Source: Flavobacterium psychrophilum
GTDB lineage: Bacteria > Bacteroidota > Bacteroidia > Flavobacteriales > Flavobacteriaceae
Assembly (NCBI GenBank): GCA_945878515.1
Contig: CAMCTL010000058.1
Span: 1 to 18,105 of the forward strand
DNA: 18,105 nucleotides
Reading direction: 5' to 3'
Shown here piece after piece: positions 8,345 through 15,287 of this stretch. The notes beneath the pieces were generated by a model. It saw only the letters and a program-made list of their open reading frames with translations, made no database searches and was not told the origin of the DNA. Numbering within the stretch: position 1 is the first letter of the stretch; each line of letters starts with the position of its first letter. Position numbers and translations under genes: made by a program.

Positions 8345-9757
8345 ATGAAAAAAACAATTACTTATTTATTTTTTCTTCTTCCTTTTTTAACATTTGCGCA
8401 AGGACCTTGGGAGTTTAGCACTGATGCAGATGCACAAGGATGGACTGCCTGGCAAGGAGCTACTACAGCGCCTGCTGTAAATCCGCAAACTTCTCGGCCT
8501 GTAACGGTAGCGGCAGGAAATCTTAGTTTCACTACTATTAATGCTGGGGGTTCGGCAGCAAATAGAAATCCTACTCTTAAAAATAGCGCAGTAAATATGG
8601 ATGGTGTTGCTTACAACGCAATTGAAATTAAAGTAAAAAACGGTACACTTGCCGCATGGTTGAGAATTAATGCAGATGGTACCACTTTAGGGATTCCCAT
8701 TACAGCAAGTGATGTTGATTATAAAACATATCAATTTGTACTGAACAAAGCGGCAACTATTGCAAGTATTACTTTTGAATTTAAAGCAAATAATAGTACG
8801 CCAGGGGGCGGAAATTATAGTCCTGCCGCAGATCTTAAGATAGAGGTTGATTATATTAAACCTGTAGTTTATACAGCACCAATACGTAACGTATTTAATT
8901 TTGATACTGCGGCAGACGTAGAAGGTTTCACTGCTTTGACTCGTGCTACAGCTGTGCAAGCTACTGAATCAGCAAAAGGTACGTTACAAGTGAAAGCAAC
9001 TACCGCTAATAATCTTGATGCTAAAGTAGCTTTAAATTCTGCTACGTTTAAGGTTGATGGCGCTACAAATAAATATGCACATATTACTTTGAAAAATACC
9101 TCAACTAATAATAGATTTTCTTTAGCTGCAGGGGGTATAACTTATTTACCCTATCAGGCTTATACTACTGGTGATACCAGTTATAAAACATATGATTTTG
9201 ATTTGAGTACTGTTACAGGCAATATACAACCAGATCTTGGTTTTGGTATTCAAACTACTTGGTCAGCTGCAGCGACTTATGCTATAAACGATCAAGTTGT
9301 TTCTTCAAATAGCACCTATAAAAATTTAACGGGTATAAATACTGCAAACGCTCCAAGAGCTGATATAGCAGCTAATGCAGCTGAGGTACCACCTCTTCCT
9401 CAAAATTGGGAATTAGTTGGAACAGAAGGTGCACTTTTAGATATTACTAACTCAATCTACATAGATGCTATTGTTTTTGATACAAATCGTGGTGAAATAC
9501 CAGAATTAGGCGTATCTAAGTTTACAGACGCAAACAATAAAATCTCATTATATCCAAATCCTGCCAGAAATGTTCTTAATGTAAAATCATCCAATAAGAT
9601 TTCAAAGATCGATGTGTATGATATGCAGGGCAAAAAGGTAGCTTCTAAAAACAATACTTCCGACATCAATGTATCTTCATTAACTAACGGAATCTATATT
9701 GTTTCAGTTGTACAAGATAACGGAAGTGTTGCTTCAAAACAGTTTGTAAAAGAGTAA
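8345..9757 (+). CDS. Secreted protein with two carbohydrate-binding-like beta-sandwich domains and T9SS type A domain
   Basis: The protein has 470 residues and a signal peptide (1-19, LLPFLTFAQ). Two homologous beta-rich domains follow: 20-173 (WEFSTDADAQGWTAW, DYKTYQFVLN, IEVDYIKP) and 180-381 (FNFDTAADVEGFTAL, SYKTYDFDLS, IYIDAIVFD). Their opening and closing strands match, as in CBM-like jelly-roll domains; no catalytic motif is seen. The second domain carries an extra ~55-residue segment (about 304-359, WSAAATYAINDQVV-STYKNL through QNWELVG) resembling the CBM5/12-type short chitin/cellulose-binding module. A type A sorting domain closes the protein (400-470, YPNP at 403-406). The likely role is surface glycan binding for the locus; the ligand is unknown. 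It forms a single-gene unit with its own promoter element and terminator, and lies between gene A and the sulfatases. Confidence 0.8.
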   Translation: MKKTITYLFFLLPFLTFAQGPWEFSTDADAQGWTAWQGATTAPAVNPQTSRPVTVAAGNLSFTTINAGGSAANRNPTLKNSAVNMDGVAYNAIEIKVKNGTLAAWLRINADGTTLGIPITASDVDYKTYQFVLNKAATIASITFEFKANNSTPGGGNYSPAADLKIEVDYIKPVVYTAPIRNVFNFDTAADVEGFTALTRATAVQATESAKGTLQVKATTANNLDAKVALNSATFKVDGATNKYAHITLKNTSTNNRFSLAAGGITYLPYQAYTTGDTSYKTYDFDLSTVTGNIQPDLGFGIQTTWSAAATYAINDQVVSSNSTYKNLTGINTANAPRADIAANAAEVPPLPQNWELVGTEGALLDITNSIYIDAIVFDTNRGEIPELGVSKFTDANNKISLYPNPARNVLNVKSSNKISKIDVYDMQGKKVASKNNTSDINVSSLTNGIYIVSVVQDNGSVASKQFVKE

Positions 9758-9803
9758 CAAATACAATGTTTAAATTCAAGACTTACTAATTTATATTGAT
9801 ACG

Positions 9804-9840
9804 AACATCCTAATTTAGAAACAATTAGGATGTTTTGTTT
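9804..9840 (+). terminator. Rho-independent terminator of the CBM-like gene
   Basis: A perfect 12-bp inverted repeat, AACATCCTAATT (9804-9815) and AATTAGGATGTT (9823-9834), has a 7-nt loop and runs into a T-rich tract (ttttgtttt). It begins 46 bp after the stop codon. Confidence 0.9.
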
Positions 9841-9883
9841 TGGTGCAAATTGTTGACGGTTTTATAAAGTTATACTGAAACCG

Positions 9884-9891
9884 TAATTTTG
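9884..9891 (+). promoter_or_regulatory. Candidate -7 box of the sulfatase operon
   Basis: TAATTTTG matches the Bacteroidota -7 consensus TAnnTTTG exactly. It lies about 60 bp before the chosen ATG at 9952 and just after the preceding terminator. No clear -33 TTTG sits at the usual distance. ATACTGAAAC (9872-9881) recalls the start of the box upstream of the CBM-like gene (8242-8251), but the rest of that element is missing. Confidence 0.45.
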
Positions 9892-9951
9892 GAATTGAAT
9901 TTAGGATTGACTAGAACACTACAGCAAAAAACACAAATAATTAATTTAATT

Positions 9952-11403
9952 ATGATAAAAAGATTCTTCATTGTTTTGGTTAGCACTTTTTGCTTATTTC
10001 AAACTACTGCACATGCACAACAAAAAACCAATATAGTATATATTCTTGCAGATGATTTAGGCTATGGCGATCTAGCTTGTTATGGTCAAGAAAAAATAAG
10101 TACGCCCAATTTAGATAAACTTGCCAGTCAAGGAATGCGATTTATGCAGCATTATGCAGGTGCGCCTGTTTGTGCCCCTTCTCGTTCTTCTTTAATGAGT
10201 GGGCAACACACAGGACATACATCAATACGCGGTAACGCTACAGAAAAAGGAATGGAAGAAGGCCAAGTCCCGATGAGTGGAAATACCATCACAATTGCCG
10301 AGATTTTAAAGGAAGCAGGTTACAAAACTGGTATTTTTGGAAAATGGGGACTGGGTTACATTGGTTCAGAAGGTGATGCTAATAACCAAGGCTTCGATGA
10401 GTTTTTTGGGTATAATTGCCAGGCAGTTGCCCACCGCTATTATCCTACGCATTTATGGCACAATCGCGATAAAGTGACGCTTGAAGGTAACGATTGGAAA
10501 CATACCGTTACTTATGCTGCCGATGTTATTCATGACAAAGCCTTGACGTTTATTTCTGATAATAAGGACAAACCATTTTTCATGTTTTATCCCACTACTC
10601 TTCCTCATGCCGAATTAATTGTTCCTGATGATTCTATATTTAAAGCAGAAAGAGCAAAATTTGGCAACGAAAAACCCTACGTTGGGAAAAAGAAGGGAGA
10701 TGGTGCAGATTACGGTGAAAAATTAGTAGTTAAAGACTACACCACTCAAAAATATCCGCATGCTACTTTTGCAGCTATGGTCAAGCGATTGGATCAACAT
10801 GTTGGAGAAATTATGGCTAAGTTAAAGGAATTGGGTATCGAAAAAAACACCATTATTATGTTTTCTAGTGATAACGGTCCACACGATGAAGGTGGAGCAG
10901 ATCCAGAATTTTTCAATAGTAATGGAGATTTAAAAGGTATGAAAAGAGATGTTTATGAAGGAGGAATTAGAGAACCGATGATTGTGCAGTGGCCAGCCAA
11001 AATCAAAGCTGGTTCAAAAACCGATAATGTATCAGCATTTTGGGATGTGATGCCTACTTTGGCAGAAATTGCTCTATTAAAAACACCTAAAGAAAGTGAT
11101 GGAATTTCTTTTTTACCCACATTGCTAGGAAAAAAACAAAAACAACACGATTTTTTGTATTGGGAATTTCATGAAAAAAACTCAAGTCAGGCGGTTAGAA
11201 TGGGACAATGGAAAGGAATACGACAAAACATTACCACTTCAAAAAATGCTCCAATAGAGTTGTATGATTTAAGTACAGATTTAGGGGAAGAAAAAAATAT
11301 TGCCAGCACTCATCCCGATATTGTGGCTAAAATTGCAAAAATTATGAATGATTCTCATATTGAAAATGATAGATTTCAATTTGATTATGAAATTACCAAA
11401 TAA
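9952..11403 (+). CDS. Secreted S1-family sulfatase (arylsulfatase A-like), first of a pair
   Basis: This is a formylglycine-dependent sulfate ester hydrolase of the S1/alkaline-phosphatase fold, 483 residues from the ATG at 9952. A TTG 63 bp upstream would extend the frame, but it overlaps the -7 box, and the ATG gives a clean signal peptide (MIKRFFIVLV to AHAQ, about 1-22). The metal and active-site residues are in place: D34 D35 (ILADDLGYGD), C74 in CAPSR (the Cys converted to formylglycine), K131 in GKWGLG, H219 in LPHAE, D307 N308 in SSDNG, and lysines in DLKGMKRDVYEGG (328-331). The LYDLSTDLGEEKNIA C-terminal strand is typical of the family. No T9SS domain is present, so it is probably periplasmic. 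It shares an operon with the next sulfatase (48-bp gap). The substrate and S1 subfamily cannot be fixed from sequence alone. Confidence 0.9.
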   Translation: MIKRFFIVLVSTFCLFQTTAHAQQKTNIVYILADDLGYGDLACYGQEKISTPNLDKLASQGMRFMQHYAGAPVCAPSRSSLMSGQHTGHTSIRGNATEKGMEEGQVPMSGNTITIAEILKEAGYKTGIFGKWGLGYIGSEGDANNQGFDEFFGYNCQAVAHRYYPTHLWHNRDKVTLEGNDWKHTVTYAADVIHDKALTFISDNKDKPFFMFYPTTLPHAELIVPDDSIFKAERAKFGNEKPYVGKKKGDGADYGEKLVVKDYTTQKYPHATFAAMVKRLDQHVGEIMAKLKELGIEKNTIIMFSSDNGPHDEGGADPEFFNSNGDLKGMKRDVYEGGIREPMIVQWPAKIKAGSKTDNVSAFWDVMPTLAEIALLKTPKESDGISFLPTLLGKKQKQHDFLYWEFHEKNSSQAVRMGQWKGIRQNITTSKNAPIELYDLSTDLGEEKNIASTHPDIVAKIAKIMNDSHIENDRFQFDYEITK

Positions 11404-11451
11404 TAATAGCCTTGAAAGCCAATACTAAAATAAATATTAAATTATAAATAA

Positions 11452-12951
11452 ATGATTTCAAATAGCAAGTCTAAAGTAGTACTGGTACTAATTGTTTTTC
11501 TGAGCTTATCTTTTGCATTCGGTCAGAAATCTAAACAATTTGAAACCAATAAGCCTAACATCCTCCTCATTGTATCGGATGATCATAGCTTTCCTCATGT
11601 TGGGTGTTTTGGAGATGCCAATGTTCTAAAGTATAACATTACTCCAAATTTAGATTCTTTTGCCAAAGAGGGAATGCGTTTTAGTAGAGCCTACACAACT
11701 GCACCTCAATGTGCTCCATCAAGAACATCGATATTTACCGGTTGTAGTCCAGTGAGTATTGATGTGTCAAGGTTTGGTGAACCTTCTAGAAAAGAAGTTC
11801 CTTTTTTTACAGATGTACTTAGAGAAAATGGCTATTGGGTAGGACTAGACGGCAGAAACCATCATTTAGATGGGGCGATTGAAAGCAAAAATCCAATGGT
11901 AAATGAAGTCCTTACCAAAGAAGGAATGAAGAATTTAGAACAACGTTTTGACCACGTAGATCGATTCAATACCAAAGGAGGAAATTTTCCAAAAGTTCCA
12001 GAGCGATTTAATGCTGTATTGAGTGAGGTGCCAAAAAATAAACCCTTCTTTCTTTATTTTGGGTTTAACCAACCCCATCGTTCTTTTGGTGAAGATTATG
12101 AGGAGATTAATCCAGATAATTTGGTGTTGCCTCCTGATTTTCCTGATTTACCAGAAATACGAAAAGATTATGCTCGATATCTCTCAGATGTGAGAGATAT
12201 GGACAAATGTATGGGCTATGTATTGAAAGTTTTGGCCGATAGAAAATTAGATAAAAACACTATTGTAATTTTTATCGGTGATAATGGTGAGTCTTTATTG
12301 AGAGGAAAAGGCACACTGGCAGGAAGAGGAGTTCATGTACCGTTAATTATTAGATGGCCTGGAGTCGTCAAAGGCGATGCATTGACTTCTGCATTAGTTA
12401 GTGGAGAAGATATTGGACCAACCCTATTACAAGCTGTGGGTTTACATTTCAAAAATGAAGTTTCTGGAATGAGTTTTCTGAATATTTTAAAGGGAAGTCC
12501 AACAGGAAATGAACGAAAATATGTATTTGCCGAACGTGGTTTTCATGCTGGACCATTAAGCAGAACAGACGGATTAGATCTTTCAAGATCGGTGACTTCT
12601 AGTCAATATCATTTTGTTTTTAATGCGTTGCCTAAGCAAGAGTTTGCACAAGTCGATATGGTAAAAACAAAAGCTTGGGAAGAACTGCTTCAATCTCATT
12701 CTGAAAACAAATTAGGAGAGACATACAATAGATTATTCTTCTATAAGGAAAGACCAATTTTTGAATTGTATGACCTAGATAAAGATCCTTTTGAGTTAAA
12801 CAATTTAGCAGGGCAAAAAGAATATAGTGAAACAGAAAAAACACTCAGAAACGAAATGGAAGCCAAGATGCTCATGGATCATGATTTTCTGCCCCTACCT
12901 TCGGATGTAATTGAATATGGAAAGAAAAAAATGGTAAAAACTGAGGAATAA
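11452..12951 (+). CDS. Secreted S1-family sulfatase, second of a pair, divergent
   Basis: This 499-residue sulfatase starts at ATG 11452 with a signal peptide (about 1-25, LSLSFAFGQ). It shows D43 D44 (IVSDDHSFPHVGCFGD), C87 in CAPSRTS (formylglycine site), H209 (FNQPHRSF), D277 N278 (IGDNGE) and K286 (LRGKGTLAGRGVHVPLIIRWPG). The SDDHS opening and the GRNHHLDG motif differ from the first sulfatase. Where most S1 enzymes have GKWHLG or GKWGLG, this one has GLDGRNHHLDG (131-141). The pair is therefore two different S1 subfamilies, probably acting on different sulfate positions or at different steps. The SDDHS type recalls the heparan N-sulfatase-like branch; this is a family resemblance, not an assigned substrate. 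No sorting domain is seen, so it is probably periplasmic. No clear hairpin terminator follows. Confidence 0.88.
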   Translation: MISNSKSKVVLVLIVFLSLSFAFGQKSKQFETNKPNILLIVSDDHSFPHVGCFGDANVLKYNITPNLDSFAKEGMRFSRAYTTAPQCAPSRTSIFTGCSPVSIDVSRFGEPSRKEVPFFTDVLRENGYWVGLDGRNHHLDGAIESKNPMVNEVLTKEGMKNLEQRFDHVDRFNTKGGNFPKVPERFNAVLSEVPKNKPFFLYFGFNQPHRSFGEDYEEINPDNLVLPPDFPDLPEIRKDYARYLSDVRDMDKCMGYVLKVLADRKLDKNTIVIFIGDNGESLLRGKGTLAGRGVHVPLIIRWPGVVKGDALTSALVSGEDIGPTLLQAVGLHFKNEVSGMSFLNILKGSPTGNERKYVFAERGFHAGPLSRTDGLDLSRSVTSSQYHFVFNALPKQEFAQVDMVKTKAWEELLQSHSENKLGETYNRLFFYKERPIFELYDLDKDPFELNNLAGQKEYSETEKTLRNEMEAKMLMDHDFLPLPSDVIEYGKKKMVKTEE

Positions 12952-13073
12952 AGTTCTTGATTTTTTCATGTTTTTTTTAAGTTTTTTTCATAATGATACC
13001 ACTTTTAGTTGCAATAGTATAGGTTGCTTGTAATTCTTAATTATGGCTTAAATTATTCGTTTTTTGAAATAGT

Positions 13074-13138
13074 GAAACAAAATCGCACACTAATGACCAA
13101 TTATTACTCATTACTCTTTTTCGCAAGGTTTACTTTTG
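13074..13138 (+). promoter_or_regulatory. Upstream regulatory element and promoter of the B-C-D operon
   Basis: GAAACAAAATCGCA (13074-13087) and CTTTTTCGC (13116-13124) match the boxes upstream of the CBM-like gene exactly. GACC at 13095-13098 and the box spacing align with the element of gene A. TACTTTTG (13131-13138) fits the -7 consensus TAnnTTTG and starts 6 bases after the second box. No -33 TTTG lies at the normal distance, which would suit an activator-dependent promoter (inference). Confidence 0.65.
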
Positions 13139-13207
13139 TTATTTCATTCATGTCTATTTGTATGATTAATTAAAGTTTGGATTTTAAAAATTGTAATTAA
13201 TATAAAA

Positions 13208-15280
13208 ATGAAAAATATGCCCCGTAAATTGATGACACTAGTTTGTGTTTTGTTACTTTTTTTGACTAAAGTACAATCGCAATCACTTTCTATTGATAGT
13301 TATGGAACTTGGGATAGAGGCGGTGATGTTATTGATTTTAAAAATCCCAAATTTGATTTTGTTCTTGGTATAGAGGCAACGTCTAGTTGGAAAGAGGTCA
13401 ATCCAACTCGCAGGAATTTTAATTTTAGTTTCTTTCAAGGTGAATTAGATAAAGCTTACAATAATAATAAGTTGATCCGTTTCAGTATCAATGTTGGACC
13501 GTCAGCACCAGATTGGATTTATGATAAGGATTCTGATCCCACAAATAACCCCTATCCACAAATACAAAAAGTCACAACTAGCGGAGGAAATGATAAGGAT
13601 CAATTTCCTTATTATCCTGAATATTTATCTCAGGTATACAAGGATTATTCCTATAATTTAATTGAAGCCTTCTCTCTTTTTCTAAGGAATCAACCTGAGG
13701 CAAAGTTTAAATTAATCGCGTTTGTTCAAGTTAAAACAGGTTGTACTGGAGATGAGGCTCCATACAAAGGGATTCTTGATGACGATAAATACATCATATC
13801 TAAGACAGATTGGGATAATTTTCGAAATGAAACATTTGCACAATATAAAAAATATTTTAATGACGTAACAGACAGGAAAATTGTATTAACTTTTAATGAT
13901 GTCGATCCTAAAGTAGAAGCTATATGTTGGAATTGGGTTCGTGACAATATCGACAACTCCATTGGTTTTGGAATTAAAGGAGGGCCTTACAACAGAATGC
14001 ATCACTTAAATGATGAAAAAAACTTTAAGGAAACTTGGGTGCCTTATTTGGTCAATCCCAAAATATCCACAGCCAATCCAAAAGGGCTTAAGCTTTTCTC
14101 CGCCTCCGAAATGGATGGGGTTTGGCAAGGTGGTGTGTTTGCTATTAATCCAGACCTTGGGTTTTATTGGGGGGTTATGTCTGGGCTTAACGTAGGCTTG
14201 TCCACCTATAATTTGAACGGAAGTTCTATGAATTTTGTTTCGAATAGTCCAGTTTCTCGAGAAACTTTCAGAATGTTTAATAGATATGCCAAACAGGTTT
14301 ATCCAGAAACTGCCACAATTGGATGGTGTGTTTTTCACGAAGGACTCAATGCAGCGGATGACAAGAAATTCCCTAGAAATGAATATGAAAACCAACCAGT
14401 TACTAGAAGTAATATTAATCGATATGTTGCTATTTGTAATAGTGAAAAATACAAAACCAGAGGAGCCCAGATGGGGGATATTGAAAGTTATATTACAGAA
14501 GGTTTTTCAAATCAACGTTCCAGTCTACAAAACTACAATGATGCTGGATGGGATATTGCAGAGGGTAATTATGAGCGTTTTTTTACACAAATAAAACCTG
14601 ATGATACCTCTATTGGGTTGTTTAGAGTGCGAGGAGAGATAACGATAACTTCTTCTAAATACGATCGTTTCGCTCGTTCTTTTGAAAACAGTACAGGTAA
14701 AAATACAATGTATTTTAAATTTGATTCAGAGGTTTTTACCAATTCAATACCTAAAAAATTAACTTTTAAAATTATTTGGCTAGATAAAATAGCTGGCTCA
14801 ACTTGGGCTTATAAATATAATTCAGCTTCTGGTGAAAAAACTGCTATTCAAGTAACAGGACTAGGTGACAATACTTGGAAAGAAGTTAATTTCACTATCA
14901 CTGATGCTCTTGTCAACAAATCAGGGGTAAATGGCTCCGATTTTATGCTAGTTAATACTGATAGTAAAAATGATATTTTTAATAGTATTGAAGTAGGTAT
15001 CGAAAGAACTGCTTTGTCACTGTCAAATAACAGTATGCAACCAAATGATTTTGTTGCCTATTTCAATCAAAATCAATTTAGCGCATCTATAAATTTAAAT
15101 ACAAGTTCAAAAGCCAATATTAAACTTTTTAATATCAATGGTAGTTTACTGTTTTCAGAAGATATTATTTTGAATGTTGGCATTAATTTATTCTCAAAGT
15201 CTTTGACTTTACCTTCAGGGGCATATATAGCAGTGTTGAAAGCAGAAGGGCAATCAGTATCAAAAAAAATACTTAAATAA
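13208..15280 (+). CDS. Gene B: secreted candidate clan GH-A-like glycosidase, paralogue of A
   Basis: This 690-residue protein has a signal peptide (about 1-25, LFLTKVQSQ); Met4 is a possible alternative start. It aligns with the first ~600 residues of gene A: TWDRGG (35-39), LGIEATSSW, INVGPSAPDW, QVKTGCTGDE (E183), TFNDVD, GIKGGPYNRMHH (H265, H266), FSASEMDG (E301), LNVGLSTYN. The two glutamates sit at the ends of predicted strands 4 and 7, as acid/base and nucleophile do in clan GH-A; catalysis is inferred. The ~430-605 region is a beta-sandwich (IGLFRVRGEITITSSKYDRF, IIWLDK, TWKEVNFTITDA, GSDFMLVNTD). The last ~80 residues (from NDFVAYFNQN) resemble a T9SS sorting domain but lack YPNP. 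Like A, it has a DxDxDPxNN loop after strand 3 (D106-N114). It is the first gene of an operon, and only 7 bp separate it from gene C. Confidence 0.85.
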   Translation: MKNMPRKLMTLVCVLLLFLTKVQSQSLSIDSYGTWDRGGDVIDFKNPKFDFVLGIEATSSWKEVNPTRRNFNFSFFQGELDKAYNNNKLIRFSINVGPSAPDWIYDKDSDPTNNPYPQIQKVTTSGGNDKDQFPYYPEYLSQVYKDYSYNLIEAFSLFLRNQPEAKFKLIAFVQVKTGCTGDEAPYKGILDDDKYIISKTDWDNFRNETFAQYKKYFNDVTDRKIVLTFNDVDPKVEAICWNWVRDNIDNSIGFGIKGGPYNRMHHLNDEKNFKETWVPYLVNPKISTANPKGLKLFSASEMDGVWQGGVFAINPDLGFYWGVMSGLNVGLSTYNLNGSSMNFVSNSPVSRETFRMFNRYAKQVYPETATIGWCVFHEGLNAADDKKFPRNEYENQPVTRSNINRYVAICNSEKYKTRGAQMGDIESYITEGFSNQRSSLQNYNDAGWDIAEGNYERFFTQIKPDDTSIGLFRVRGEITITSSKYDRFARSFENSTGKNTMYFKFDSEVFTNSIPKKLTFKIIWLDKIAGSTWAYKYNSASGEKTAIQVTGLGDNTWKEVNFTITDALVNKSGVNGSDFMLVNTDSKNDIFNSIEVGIERTALSLSNNSMQPNDFVAYFNQNQFSASINLNTSSKANIKLFNINGSLLFSEDIILNVGINLFSKSLTLPSGAYIAVLKAEGQSVSKKILK

Positions 15281-15287
15281 ATTATAT

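Noticed and set aside
9889..9951. Upstream TTG start adding 21 residues to the first sulfatase
   Set aside because: The TTG overlaps the -7 box at 9884-9891, and the ATG at 9952 gives a normal signal peptide directly.
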